A stretch of DNA of 64,000 nucleotides from CAZUNB01 sp044227985 (lineage in GTDB: Bacteria; Patescibacteriota; Saccharimonadia; Saccharimonadales; JAGPDM01). Shown here one piece after another: positions 1 through 8,214 of this stretch; within the stretch, counting starts at the first letter, position 1, and the number at the start of each line of letters is the position of its first letter. The stretch lies in assembly GCA_044227985.1 (NCBI GenBank), contig JBGAVT010000002.1, positions 1-64,000 of the forward strand, read 5' to 3'. Position numbers and translations under genes: made by a program. The notes under the pieces are model-generated. The model had not been told where the DNA came from and ran no database searches. It worked only from the letters and a program-made list of their open reading frames with translations.

Positions 1-1250
1 GGCGAACCGCGGTACGCGTACGAGACGATGTTGTTGAGGAGGTCGTCGAAGGCGATGTTGAACGTACGCCGCGCCGCGTCGGGCACCGCGTGCGCGCTCG
101 CGAACGCATTGAAGCGCTCGTTGACCTCGTCGATAGCTTCGGTAGTTCGAGTGACTCGCTCGACCTCGTCAAACATACTCTGTTGGGCCCGGTTTGATGG
201 CGAGATCTGGTAGCAACTGACGCCCATCGAGGTAACGCCAGCACCGCGCGGCCGCGTATTAAACACCAGCAGAGCCCGTCGATAAATCTCTGCATCACTA
301 TAAAAAACAGTTTTAAACATCTTACGCCCGACAAAGCTCTCACCATTTTGAAACTGAGCCCAAACTAGGATTCCGCGAGCATCGGCATTCTTAAAGCGAA
401 GTTTCTTGCCGGTCGCCTCAGACAGATGATGCAGGTAAGAGAAAAGTTTTTTCTCATCACTGGTTTTCTCCGATAAAACCCATTGGCGACCGATCAGGCC
501 GAGCTTGGTTTTGTAGTCATCAATCTCAAAGCCCAGCAGCCGTCGATGCCAATATTCACCAGTGATACTGTTAAAAACTCGCTTACGTAAATACCACGGA
601 TCAGCCCGGGCGAACTGCTCTGGAGTAAATATGCCAGCTGCGTGAAGCCGAGCTTCAAAACGCGCGGCAATACCACTGATGTCGGTTAGGCTTATCGAAC
701 GATAATAATTGAGTAGATTAGTATGGTCGAGCACGTCCAAACCATCGGGCTTGTGCCAACCAGCCGCTTGTTTGGCTAAGAACTGGCTGGGAGCAATGCC
801 GACATTAATCCGCATCCATTCGCCCAACTCATCACGAAAACGCTGCTTTATTTCGTAGCCGATTGATTCGAGCGAGCGCTGATTGACGTTGCCTCGCGTG
901 CCGGTAAAATCGATAATGCCTTCATCGATGCTTTTCATCTGATACTTCGGTGAATAGCTGGCCATAATCTTGACCAGCGTTTGATAAACATAATGATACT
1001 TCGGCGGATCACTTTCTAAAATAACGAAATCTGGCACGATATCTTTGGCTTCCGACAAACTCATGCCGACTTTAATGCCGAGCGCTTTGGCTTCAATCGA
1101 AGCCGCAATCACACAGCAGTTCTTAGAAATACGATTGGTCACACCAATCGGGCGACCACGCAGACTGGGACGAGCTTGTTGTTCAGTAGTGGCAAAAGCA
1201 CTATTTAGGTCGATGTGCATGATGTTAGGGGTAGCAGTATTGAAATTCAT
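1..1250 (-). CDS. dinB: Y-family DNA polymerase (Pol IV/DinB-like), partial, with an RsbW-like tail at the window edge
   Basis: Translesion polymerase. The N-terminus carries MHIDLNSAFA (first metal-binding Asp) and the palm motif SIDEGIIDF (canonical SIDEAFLD). A thumb and little-finger region follows, ending in a usual Pol IV-type tail (SMFDEVERV, then TEAIDEVNERF). After that point, at about base 145 and below, the same frame continues into sequence typical of RsbW-type anti-sigma kinases: HAVPDAARRTFNIAFDD followed by an N-box-like LLNNIVSYAYRG. GC content there jumps to about two thirds over bases 1-120 (hand count). The start ATG overlaps the stop of the upstream small gene (ATGA), so the two are coupled. 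The polymerase call is firm; the tail is either an assembly chimera or a fusion. The gene runs off the window. Confidence 0.85.
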   Translation of the reverse strand, partial: MNFNTATPNIMHIDLNSAFATTEQQARPSLRGRPIGVTNRISKNCCVIAASIEAKALGIKVGMSLSEAKDIVPDFVILESDPPKYHYVYQTLVKIMASYSPKYQMKSIDEGIIDFTGTRGNVNQRSLESIGYEIKQRFRDELGEWMRINVGIAPSQFLAKQAAGWHKPDGLDVLDHTNLLNYYRSISLTDISGIAARFEARLHAAGIFTPEQFARADPWYLRKRVFNSITGEYWHRRLLGFEIDDYKTKLGLIGRQWVLSEKTSDEKKLFSYLHHLSEATGKKLRFKNADARGILVWAQFQNGESFVGRKMFKTVFYSDAEIYRRALLVFNTRPRGAGVTSMGVSCYQISPSNRAQQSMFDEVERVTRTTEAIDEVNERFNAFASAHAVPDAARRTFNIAFDDLLNNIVSYAYRGS

Positions 1251-1522
1251 AGCGCACCAAGCTCAATCATTGAGATCAATCGCCACTGCAAGCTCTCAGC
1301 GTCGAATTCGAGCCGATAATCGTTGCTACCGTCGCTGACATCCATCACGTGCAACATGCGCGCGCCTTTGGTCGTCGGGTGACGAAAGGCGAGTTTTTGA
1401 AAAATAATCTCGCGACCATTAAAACGCATTTTATAGGGCTGACATTTTTGCCCCTTCGTACTCTCGGGATGGAAGACAGCCACGACATCAACGAGCTGAT
1501 CTATTTTTATAATTGGATTCAT
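1247..1522 (-). CDS. small conserved partner of the Y-family polymerase
   Basis: A 91-residue protein without a recognised catalytic motif. I chose the ATG at 1522 because GAGGAGTG lies 7-8 bases upstream; a longer reading to 1579 has no such site. Its stop overlaps the polymerase start by 4 bases, so it is the first gene of a two-gene operon. The middle (YKMRFNGREIIFQKL, then YRLEFDAESLQWRLISM) reads as a compact beta-rich fold. It resembles in size and setting the small DUF6504-type proteins found beside ImuB/DinB polymerases in Actinobacteria; that comparison is from memory and weak. A role as polymerase accessory or regulator is inferred from context only. Confidence 0.7.
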   Translation of the reverse strand: MNPIIKIDQLVDVVAVFHPESTKGQKCQPYKMRFNGREIIFQKLAFRHPTTKGARMLHVMDVSDGSNDYRLEFDAESLQWRLISMIELGAL

Positions 1523-1770
1523 AGTTAAACACTCCTCACAAACGTGGATTCTACTGTAGTTTCGGACGGTGTAGTGCATAAAATGCGTTATTCTAGGCCT
1601 TGTCCGACGGACGCTAGAAATGTTTGTTTGGGAGCACAGTGACCGAAGTGTGATTACCCGATTGAAGTGTTATGCCTGAAGAGTTAAATGTCGACACTGT
1701 CGATAAGTACCTCCATGACATGACTTTATTATACCATGCAGTTAGTGATTTTTTAATAAATAGTATTGAT

Positions 1771-1803
1771 TATTATACTATAATATTATATTATAGTATA
1801 ATA
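1771..1803. promoter_or_regulatory. perfect 15-bp inverted repeat upstream of the P450 gene
   Basis: Arms TATTATACTATAATA (1771-1785) and TATTATAGTATAATA (1789-1803), separated by TTA, are exact reverse complements. Two TATAAT hexamers lie inside (1779-1784 and 1797-1802). The second would place transcription start about 10 bases before the ATG at 1820, which has no Shine-Dalgarno sequence. The likely role is an operator over a promoter, possibly read by the sigma-4-like domain of the downstream protein. No TTGACA-like -35 box sits at the right distance. Confidence 0.6.
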
Positions 1804-1819
1804 TAATATACAAATATAT

Positions 1820-3289
1820 ATGAATAACGAAATACCAGATCCAGTAGAACAGCAAAAAATAGCTTTCTGGGACTATGACCGCACTTCGTCAGGGGGCATC
1901 TCTGACTGGGTCAACGCACTTCGTGCGACCGGAACGTCAGAAAATCCTTGTGTGGCTGCTGAGTTACCGATTAATCCTGAGCTAGGTGACCTTCCTCCAA
2001 TAGCAGTATTTGGATTCGAGGAGGCGAAAGAAGTATTGGTGGATGATGATAGGTTCGTATCATCTAAGTTACCTCATCTATTTTCGACGTTTCCACTAAG
2101 CGAGACAATGGTAGCAATTTTGGCGAGTACAATCCTAGCTACTGATGGCGAGGGTCACTCTGAGGCGAAAACAATGATACGAAATAATGGTTTTGACAGG
2201 GAGCGTATGACAGAGGCTGTTCCAATCAATGAGGGCTATATCCAGGATTTTGTTGATTTACTGGGAGATGAGGAAGCTGATCCAAAAGAGATAACCGAAA
2301 GTTTGGAAAAAGTTGTCGTCAGTCAAATTTTGGGTGTTTTAGATATTCCAGATAGCCATACGGACAGTGTACTTCGACTTTCAAAAAAAGCTTTTAGTTT
2401 CGATGGAGATGAGGAGGGAATAAGCGCTGGTTTTGGGCTACTTGGAATTGTGGAAGATACATTCGATAACTCAACTCTTGCACAGAACTTGCTTAGCGAC
2501 GGGATGGACATAGAGAAAGTTAAAATGAATATGATCATGCTCTTGGCTGGAGGTATCACAACCACCACTTCAGTTATTGCTGGTGCAATTAAGGAGTTTT
2601 CAAATCTTGATCGCGACGCTAAAGACGAAATAATTCATGATAAAAGTGTAATGAGTAGGTTTATCTCTGAAGTTACAAGATTAACCTCACCTCTATATTC
2701 GACCGCCAGAATTGCTACTGTCGACACGGAAGTTGGAGGAATCGATGTCAAGGAAGGCCAACGGGTAATCGTATTACTATCTGAGGCCAATCGAGACCCG
2801 GTAAAATTTGGCTTTAATGCAGATGAAGTAAATCTAGAAAACACAGAAACAGGAATTCCTTTTGGTGCTGGTCCGCATTCATGCATTGGCTCCGCGCTAG
2901 CAAGAGAATTAACAGAAAGAGTTCTTCGCAAAACCGATGAAACTCTCGACTCACCAGTTTTCGTTGCAAGTGAACGTCGACGAGCCGCTGACGCAGTTGT
3001 TGGGATTGCCATAAAGTACGACGTTAAACCAGAAACTGATGGCAGCTACAATGAAAAAGGCTTTGATGATGTAGAGTTTCTAGAATTACTTGATTCGGCT
3101 GGACTCAGTCCTCGAGAACTTACCGTTATTAAAGATCGTTTTATTAATGATATGACTTTCGAAAAGATTGGTACGGTGCTGTATAATCAAAAAACAGAGA
3201 AACTTGGTGTATCAAAAGAGGTAACCAGACAAATTTATCTAAAGGCATTAGCTAAACTTCGAAACTCATATAAAGAAACAATGGTATAA
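1820..3289 (+). CDS. cytochrome P450 with C-terminal sigma-70 region-4-like domain
   Basis: A 489-residue soluble protein. Residues ~1-405 form a P450: helix-C-type LATDGEGHSEAK, helix-I AGGITTTT (243-250), helix-K ExxR as EVTR (284-287), and the heme loop FGAGPHSCIG (348-357) with Cys355 as thiolate ligand. In helix I the usual acidic residue before the Thr pair is Ile246. Residues ~412-485 match sigma-70 region 4: LSPRELTVIKDRF, then TFEKIG, then LGVSKEVTRQIYLKALAKLR, with a short insertion between the two halves. Family knowledge: P450s oxidise small molecules using electrons from ferredoxin or flavodoxin; region 4 binds -35 DNA. The fusion suggests a heme-based, ligand-responsive regulator or an enzyme tied to its own promoter. 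An MFS transporter follows 8 bases later. Substrate unknown. Confidence 0.88.
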   Translation: MNNEIPDPVEQQKIAFWDYDRTSSGGISDWVNALRATGTSENPCVAAELPINPELGDLPPIAVFGFEEAKEVLVDDDRFVSSKLPHLFSTFPLSETMVAILASTILATDGEGHSEAKTMIRNNGFDRERMTEAVPINEGYIQDFVDLLGDEEADPKEITESLEKVVVSQILGVLDIPDSHTDSVLRLSKKAFSFDGDEEGISAGFGLLGIVEDTFDNSTLAQNLLSDGMDIEKVKMNMIMLLAGGITTTTSVIAGAIKEFSNLDRDAKDEIIHDKSVMSRFISEVTRLTSPLYSTARIATVDTEVGGIDVKEGQRVIVLLSEANRDPVKFGFNADEVNLENTETGIPFGAGPHSCIGSALARELTERVLRKTDETLDSPVFVASERRRAADAVVGIAIKYDVKPETDGSYNEKGFDDVEFLELLDSAGLSPRELTVIKDRFINDMTFEKIGTVLYNQKTEKLGVSKEVTRQIYLKALAKLRNSYKETMV

Positions 3290-3297
3290 ATTAATCT

Positions 3298-4446
3298 GTG
3301 AAAAAATTTCTAACCCGCAAGAATAGTTTGGTATTGCTGCGCATGAACAATGCGTTAGTAAATGGCATGGCCGGACTATTTTTGCCGATTTTGCTTAGCC
3401 AACAACTGCTCGACAACGGAGTGAGTTCTCATGCTGCGCTAATATTTACCATTATTGCCTTTGGAGGTACGTATTTTTTCAATGCTAGTTTTGCTTATTT
3501 CGTAGGTCGATTTATTCATCGGTATGGGATTCGGGCTGGGCTGAGCGTAGGTACGGTCCTATGGTCGATTTTTTACTTTGTGCTGCCATTTGCAGACAAT
3601 ACAGCAAAATTATTAACTTTATTCCTCCTAAATGGAATCGGCATTATTTTTTGGTGGCATAGCTTTAATACGTTGTTCGGTGTTAAGTCGAGTCAGAAGA
3701 GTTATGGTAAGGATTTTGCTTGGCATCAGATCGCAGCTGGCACAGTATCGATTTTTGCGCCAGCGATTGGTGGCGCCATTCTAATTAGTTCCAACCGAGA
3801 TATTTTGTATTTCGTTACTGGCTTCGTCTGTTTGTTGGGGCTGTTCATAATCCCTACGACATCGAAACATGTTAAAAAGCCAGATCTCGTTACATTTCGA
3901 AGTGTTACCAAGCTATTCAAATCTAATTGGCGGTATCCAGTGGCGTATTTCGGCGAAGGCATTGCTGACTCAGCTAACGCCGTTGTTTGGCCGCTGGCTT
4001 TGTTTATACTCGCTGATGAACGCTACGATCTGACGGTGGGGCTGCTTTTGTTGGTGATATTGGTTACTGCGATATTAACGCGCATAATTGGCGTCACTTC
4101 AGATAGTAAGCCGCGAAAAAGTCTGTTCATTACGGTTTCATTAACATCAATTGGGTTGGCGTCAAAAATACCAAATATCTTACCTCTTAGTGTAGTTGGC
4201 GACTCGTTAAGCCAAATTGGTAAAAGTGCTGGTTTAACTGTTTCGTTCAGTTCGTCACTTCGTCAGGGTGAAAGAAAAGGTAACCAGAATTCATACTTAA
4301 TCGCTCGAGAATGGGGACTAAACTACGGTCGAGCAGCAGGGATGTTTATTTATGCCGGAATGATCTTTGCTGGGCTCCCACTTACTTCAATCTTTATAGT
4401 TGCCTCAATTGCTAGTCTATTTTTGTTACTTCTTGAATCTAAATAA
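3298..4446 (+). CDS. major facilitator superfamily transporter
   Basis: A 382-residue membrane protein with about 11-12 hydrophobic segments and a positively charged start (MKKFLTRKN). The helix pattern and the short charged loops (for example FVGRFIHRYGIR) fit the MFS. It starts with GTG 8 bases after the P450 stop, so the two are probably co-transcribed and the protein may import or export the P450 substrate or product. No motif fixes the substrate. Its stop codon forms the left end of a 24-bp palindrome. Confidence 0.75.
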   Translation: MKKFLTRKNSLVLLRMNNALVNGMAGLFLPILLSQQLLDNGVSSHAALIFTIIAFGGTYFFNASFAYFVGRFIHRYGIRAGLSVGTVLWSIFYFVLPFADNTAKLLTLFLLNGIGIIFWWHSFNTLFGVKSSQKSYGKDFAWHQIAAGTVSIFAPAIGGAILISSNRDILYFVTGFVCLLGLFIIPTTSKHVKKPDLVTFRSVTKLFKSNWRYPVAYFGEGIADSANAVVWPLALFILADERYDLTVGLLLLVILVTAILTRIIGVTSDSKPRKSLFITVSLTSIGLASKIPNILPLSVVGDSLSQIGKSAGLTVSFSSSLRQGERKGNQNSYLIAREWGLNYGRAAGMFIYAGMIFAGLPLTSIFIVASIASLFLLLLESK

Positions 4447-4467
4447 ATTAATTACGTAATTAATTTA
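4444..4467. promoter_or_regulatory. 24-bp perfect palindrome before the AbrB-like gene
   Basis: The centre is TTACGTAA, extended symmetrically by AATTA-type arms to 24 bases with no mismatch. It includes the stop codon of the transporter and lies 8 bases before the ATGATG of the AbrB-like gene. There is no T-run, so it is not a standard terminator. AbrB-family dimers bind AT-rich palindromes, which makes autoregulation the simplest guess. Confidence 0.55.
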
Positions 4468-4474
4468 CATTAGC

Positions 4475-4672
4475 ATGATGATACTGTATCTTGAAGTTGT
4501 GCCACGTCCTGAAAATCATAGTAAGAACAATCGAAAACTGAGTTTAGTCGGCGGTAAGTCATTCGCTGTAACACTTCCGATTGAGATGATCACTACGCTA
4601 GGCTGGGTAAAAGGTCAGAACCTAGTTGTTCGACGTGATGGAAAAAAAGTAGTAATTGAAAAGGAGATATAG
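4475..4672 (+). CDS. SpoVT/AbrB (MazE-like) DNA-binding protein
   Basis: A 65-residue protein; residues ~22-62 form the swapped-hairpin AbrB fold (KLSLVGGKSFAVTLPIEMI, then GWVKGQNLVVRRDGKKVVIE). It lies 3 bases before glmS, and its last codons hold the glmS ribosome-binding site (AAGGAGA), so the two are translated from one message. It could be an antitoxin-like or transition-state regulator. No toxin gene is adjacent, so regulation of itself and glmS through the upstream palindrome is more likely. The start may be the first or second of two consecutive ATGs. Confidence 0.8.
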   Translation: MMILYLEVVPRPENHSKNNRKLSLVGGKSFAVTLPIEMITTLGWVKGQNLVVRRDGKKVVIEKEI

Positions 4673-4675
4673 CTT

Positions 4676-6484
4676 ATGTGTGGAATCGTTGGATATATTG
4701 GAGATAAAAATGCAGAGAGTATATTGATTAACGGACTGCGACGACTCGAGTATCGTGGATATGATTCAGCTGGGATTGCGGTAATTAATAGCGGTAAGCT
4801 TAATGTATGCAAGAAATCAGGCAAAGTTGCGGAACTTGATGCAGCCTGCGGTAAGTTCAGTGGCTCAGTTGGAATTGGCCACACACGTTGGGCCACACAC
4901 GGCGAACCAACTGAAGTTAATGCGCACCCTCACGTTGCAGGAAATATTGCGTTAGTTCACAACGGAATCATAGAAAACCATGAAGAATTGCGAGTAGAAC
5001 TTGAAGGTGTAACTTTCAGTAGCCAAACCGACAGTGAAGTGCTCGTTCATTTGATCAACAAAGCAAGAACCTCAGGCATGAGCTTGCTCGAGTCTGTACA
5101 AGCTATACTTAATAAGGTTGTGGGCACATTTGGGCTCGCAGTAATCGACTCTGATGAACCGGATACAATACTTGTTGCACGACGTGGAAGTCCTTTGTTA
5201 ATTGGTATCGGTGACGATGAAACGTTCATAGCTAGTGATGCTTCTGCAATCGTTGGATATACTGACCGCGTTATGTACCTCGACGACGATCAACTGGCTA
5301 TCTGTAAAAAAGACGATGTTAGTGTCGTAGATCTTGAAAATAGAGCTCAAACAATTGCTATCGAGACCTTAGAGCATAACCAAGCTACGGCCGAGAAAGA
5401 TGGCTTCGATCATTTTTTGATCAAAGAAATTTTCGAACAGCCGGATGTCATCAACGATACGCTTCGAGGTCGAATTAAAGAAAATGGCGATGTTAAGCTT
5501 GGCGGAATTCAACTGAGTGATGATGAACTACGTAAGCTTGACCAATTAATCATCGTCGGTTGTGGCACCGCGTATTTTTCGGGAGTACTCGCAAAGTATT
5601 TGCTTGAAAAAATTGCAAGTATTTCAGTTACCGTTGAGCATGCGAGTGAATTTCGCTACCGTGAAGCTGCTTTTGCAGGCAAGAATCATCTTGCAATTTT
5701 CATGAGCCAGTCAGGCGAAACGGCTGATACGCTGGCGTCATTGGGCGAGATCAAACGTCGCGGAATTCCAACTATGGGTATTGTTAATGTTGTCGGAAGC
5801 ACGTTGGCGCGTTCAGTTGATGGTGGTATCTACATCCACGCTGGACCCGAGATATCAGTTGCTAGCACAAAGGCGTATAGTGCGATGGTATCAGCGCTTT
5901 TAATGCTCGGGCTAAAAATTGCAGCCGTTCGTGGTGTTCCTCGTTCTGTATTGAGTGAGGTTGCATCAAGCTTGTTGGCACTACCTGATGAGATTAAACA
6001 AGTTCTTTTAATGAGTGATGAAATAAAGAAGGTGGCCACACAACTTCAAGAAACCGAGCACACGTTCTATCTTGGTCGAGATTCACTGTTCCCAGTAGCG
6101 TTAGAAGGCGCACTAAAACTCATGGAAATAACCTACATCCACGCACAGGCGTATCCAACTGGAGAGATGAAACATGGCCCAATCGCTTTGATTGATGAGA
6201 ACTTCTTGAGTGTCATGCTTTTGCCTGAAGATGAGTTGCTCTATTCAAAATCCGTCAGTAATCTCGAAGAAATCAAAGCTCGTAAAGGTAAAGTATTGAG
6301 CATATCATCAAGACCAAAGCCGAAACTCAGCGATTATCACATCACTATTCCGAAGACCAGCCAGTGGGTTGAACCGTTAGTTATTAATGTTGTTCTTCAG
6401 CTGTTTGCCTATCATATGGCCGTTGCTCGCGGAAATGATGTCGACCAACCGAGGAATCTCGCTAAGTCTGTTACGGTAGAATAA
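4676..6484 (+). CDS. glmS: glutamine-fructose-6-phosphate aminotransferase (isomerizing)
   Basis: Cytoplasmic enzyme making glucosamine-6-phosphate from fructose-6-phosphate and glutamine, the entry to peptidoglycan and other amino sugars. The 602-residue full-length protein starts MCGIVGYIG, with Cys2 as the glutaminase nucleophile once Met is removed. RRLEYRGYDSAG and GHTRWATHG are glutaminase-domain motifs. Two SIS domains follow (VGCGTAYFSG, MSQSGETADT, SVASTKAYS), and the C-terminus DVDQPRNLAKSVTVE is the family signature. AAGGAGA precedes the ATG by 8-9 bases. There is no room for a glmS ribozyme, since the AbrB-like gene ends 3 bases upstream. Confidence 0.97.
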   Translation: MCGIVGYIGDKNAESILINGLRRLEYRGYDSAGIAVINSGKLNVCKKSGKVAELDAACGKFSGSVGIGHTRWATHGEPTEVNAHPHVAGNIALVHNGIIENHEELRVELEGVTFSSQTDSEVLVHLINKARTSGMSLLESVQAILNKVVGTFGLAVIDSDEPDTILVARRGSPLLIGIGDDETFIASDASAIVGYTDRVMYLDDDQLAICKKDDVSVVDLENRAQTIAIETLEHNQATAEKDGFDHFLIKEIFEQPDVINDTLRGRIKENGDVKLGGIQLSDDELRKLDQLIIVGCGTAYFSGVLAKYLLEKIASISVTVEHASEFRYREAAFAGKNHLAIFMSQSGETADTLASLGEIKRRGIPTMGIVNVVGSTLARSVDGGIYIHAGPEISVASTKAYSAMVSALLMLGLKIAAVRGVPRSVLSEVASSLLALPDEIKQVLLMSDEIKKVATQLQETEHTFYLGRDSLFPVALEGALKLMEITYIHAQAYPTGEMKHGPIALIDENFLSVMLLPEDELLYSKSVSNLEEIKARKGKVLSISSRPKPKLSDYHITIPKTSQWVEPLVINVVLQLFAYHMAVARGNDVDQPRNLAKSVTVE

Positions 6485-6528
6485 AATGGCCATAACCAAC
6501 TTAGGTTTATAAAATTTTTCTGGATATC

Positions 6529-6557
6529 TTGTAAATTCAGGAAGCACGAGCTATGAT
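6529..6557 (+). promoter_or_regulatory. promoter for the gene at 6589
   Basis: TTGTAA (6529-6534), a 17-base spacer and TATGAT (6552-6557). It lies in the gap after glmS, so the next gene has its own promoter with a leader of about 25 bases containing GGAG. Confidence 0.6.
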
Positions 6558-6588
6558 TCACTCATATTAACATATGGAGTAAAATGCA

Positions 6589-7017
6589 ATGGAATACGGC
6601 GAAGTACGACGCGGAGAAGAATCGCCTGAGCTCATAGATTGGCGTATGCTAAATGATGAAGGAATAATGCTCTCTCCCGACGATGCATTTGCTTTAGCAG
6701 TCCGCATTAGCGAAGGGCCACTTGGTTCAGATTTGCCTCTTGTTGTCTTGTCTGATGCAATGAAAGCAGGAGGGTATGATCTCGGCCGTCCAGTAGATGG
6801 TCCGATACTTTCGCATGTACATCGCGCGACCATGGATGATTCTGATCGAGAAGTATTCGTTGGAGCTCAAATCTTTGCTCTGAGTCTTCGTAAAATAATT
6901 TTATCTGAAGATAGTGGCTTAAATCCAGACGTCGCAAAAGACTATGCTACAGTTCTTGGAACATGGCTTGGCTACAGAGCGAAAGTAGATGATCAACCAA
7001 CATATGCAAACAATTAG
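6589..7017 (+). CDS. hypothetical acidic protein
   Basis: A 142-residue soluble, acidic protein I do not recognise. No signal peptide or membrane segment is visible. Predicted helices occur around SPDDAFALAVRI and VFVGAQIFALSLRKIIL. GGAG lies 10 bases before the ATG, and a promoter is visible upstream. The next gene has its own promoter that overlaps the stop of this one, so the gene is probably monocistronic. Confidence 0.65.
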   Translation: MEYGEVRRGEESPELIDWRMLNDEGIMLSPDDAFALAVRISEGPLGSDLPLVVLSDAMKAGGYDLGRPVDGPILSHVHRATMDDSDREVFVGAQIFALSLRKIILSEDSGLNPDVAKDYATVLGTWLGYRAKVDDQPTYANN

Positions 7018-7019
7018 GA

Positions 7020-7049
7020 TTGAATGGCCTGTTAGCTTACTGCTATCAT
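7020..7049 (+). promoter_or_regulatory. promoter for the Nudix gene
   Basis: TTGAAT (7020-7025), an 18-base spacer and TATCAT (7044-7049). The ATG at 7057 is only 8 bases after the -10 box, so the transcript should be leaderless. Confidence 0.6.
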
Positions 7050-7056
7050 AAGCGTA

Positions 7057-8184
7057 ATGTATCAAGACATCCGACAAATTTTAACTGACATAAAAGAGAA
7101 TTGGCAAACTGTTGCTGATCGTTTTCAGTTCGCAGCTAGTAAATACTTTTATAATGAAAGTTTTATGAGTCTTCTGATCTTTAGTCGTCAATTTGATAAG
7201 CTACCCAAGACTTCGTTCATAAACTACAATCTAGCATTTTCTTATTACCATGATAATCGTAGAAAAATAATATTAGAACGAGATGGTGAGCAAAAAGAAA
7301 TCGAGATACCATACTCTGACATTGTGAATTTTATCGATTTTCCAGATGCTAAGGTCCATGTTCAACCAACAATCAGTCGCTACAAGTCACCCGAAGACAT
7401 TCGATTCGACAGTCAAGAAGCATTTGATGAGTTTATTGCTGAACGACCAAAAACGTTTGATGGTGAAACACTTCGTGTGGCTGATTTAATTAAGAATAAT
7501 GATAATGATTATGAAGTTAGATTAGAACAGGCTAGCTACTTCGATGAGGTTCGTACAAACTTGAGCCTTGACCATCAATTAGATAGTGACAGTTTTCAGA
7601 CTATGCGGGTTCGAGATCTAGGAGATGATAATAATCTAATCGATTTTCATAATAGTCGGCTGGTCAATACTATCGGTGTTAGCTCTGTCATAGCTTTTCA
7701 AAGTAGCGGCATCTGGTATTTCCATATGCAACCAAGACAGAAAAACCTCGGTGTTTTCTCTAATATGCTTTCAAGTGTTGGTGGCAACGTTGAACCGTCA
7801 GCCCAGCCAATCGCTGATTTAACCGAATATGTAAAAAAAGAACTTAAAAGGGAAATGCTTGAGGAAACAGGCTTAGACCTTGATGAGCTCAATGAGGTCA
7901 GTCGGTTAGATATCGTTCCGTTGGCATTCACTCGTGAGTTGACGAGAGGTGGTAAGCCGCAGTACTTTTTCTTGACAGTGCTCGGAGAATTGAGTGAAAA
8001 AGAGTTCTCGAAAGTGTTCAAGAACGCAACATGGAAATCAGAATTCAAAACAGACTGGTTAAGCAATGTAAAAAGCTTCGATGATGCATTGTCCCCAGAA
8101 CTCACTGCTAATCTTCTCTATGCCTGGGACTACATTCAAGACAGACATAAACTTCGAGGAGAGTCGATTAAGCTGCCGTTTTAG
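7057..8184 (+). CDS. Nudix-domain protein with unknown N-terminal half
   Basis: 375 residues. The C-terminal half (~residues 210-350) holds a Nudix box: Gly-rich SSVGGNVEPS, then ELKREMLEETGL, which fits REUxEExGU with the expected Glu seven residues earlier. The loop between the Gly and the helix is longer than canonical. Nudix enzymes cut nucleoside diphosphates linked to another group, using Mg2+. The N-terminal ~200 residues are unfamiliar and contain no obvious membrane span. The start codon sits 8 bases after a -10 box (leaderless). The substrate cannot be inferred. Similar two-domain Nudix proteins act as nucleotide-sugar or cap-like hydrolases, but that remains a guess. Confidence 0.75.
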   Translation: MYQDIRQILTDIKENWQTVADRFQFAASKYFYNESFMSLLIFSRQFDKLPKTSFINYNLAFSYYHDNRRKIILERDGEQKEIEIPYSDIVNFIDFPDAKVHVQPTISRYKSPEDIRFDSQEAFDEFIAERPKTFDGETLRVADLIKNNDNDYEVRLEQASYFDEVRTNLSLDHQLDSDSFQTMRVRDLGDDNNLIDFHNSRLVNTIGVSSVIAFQSSGIWYFHMQPRQKNLGVFSNMLSSVGGNVEPSAQPIADLTEYVKKELKREMLEETGLDLDELNEVSRLDIVPLAFTRELTRGGKPQYFFLTVLGELSEKEFSKVFKNATWKSEFKTDWLSNVKSFDDALSPELTANLLYAWDYIQDRHKLRGESIKLPF

Positions 8185-8214
8185 TAAAAAATCATAAGTG
8201 CTATAATTAAATTC

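Noticed and set aside
3298..4446. MFS gene as a frameshifted or partial copy
   Set aside because: The frame is continuous with 11-12 helices and ends normally.
4673..4675. glmS ribozyme
   Set aside because: Only 3 bases separate the AbrB-like gene from glmS; there is no space for the ribozyme.
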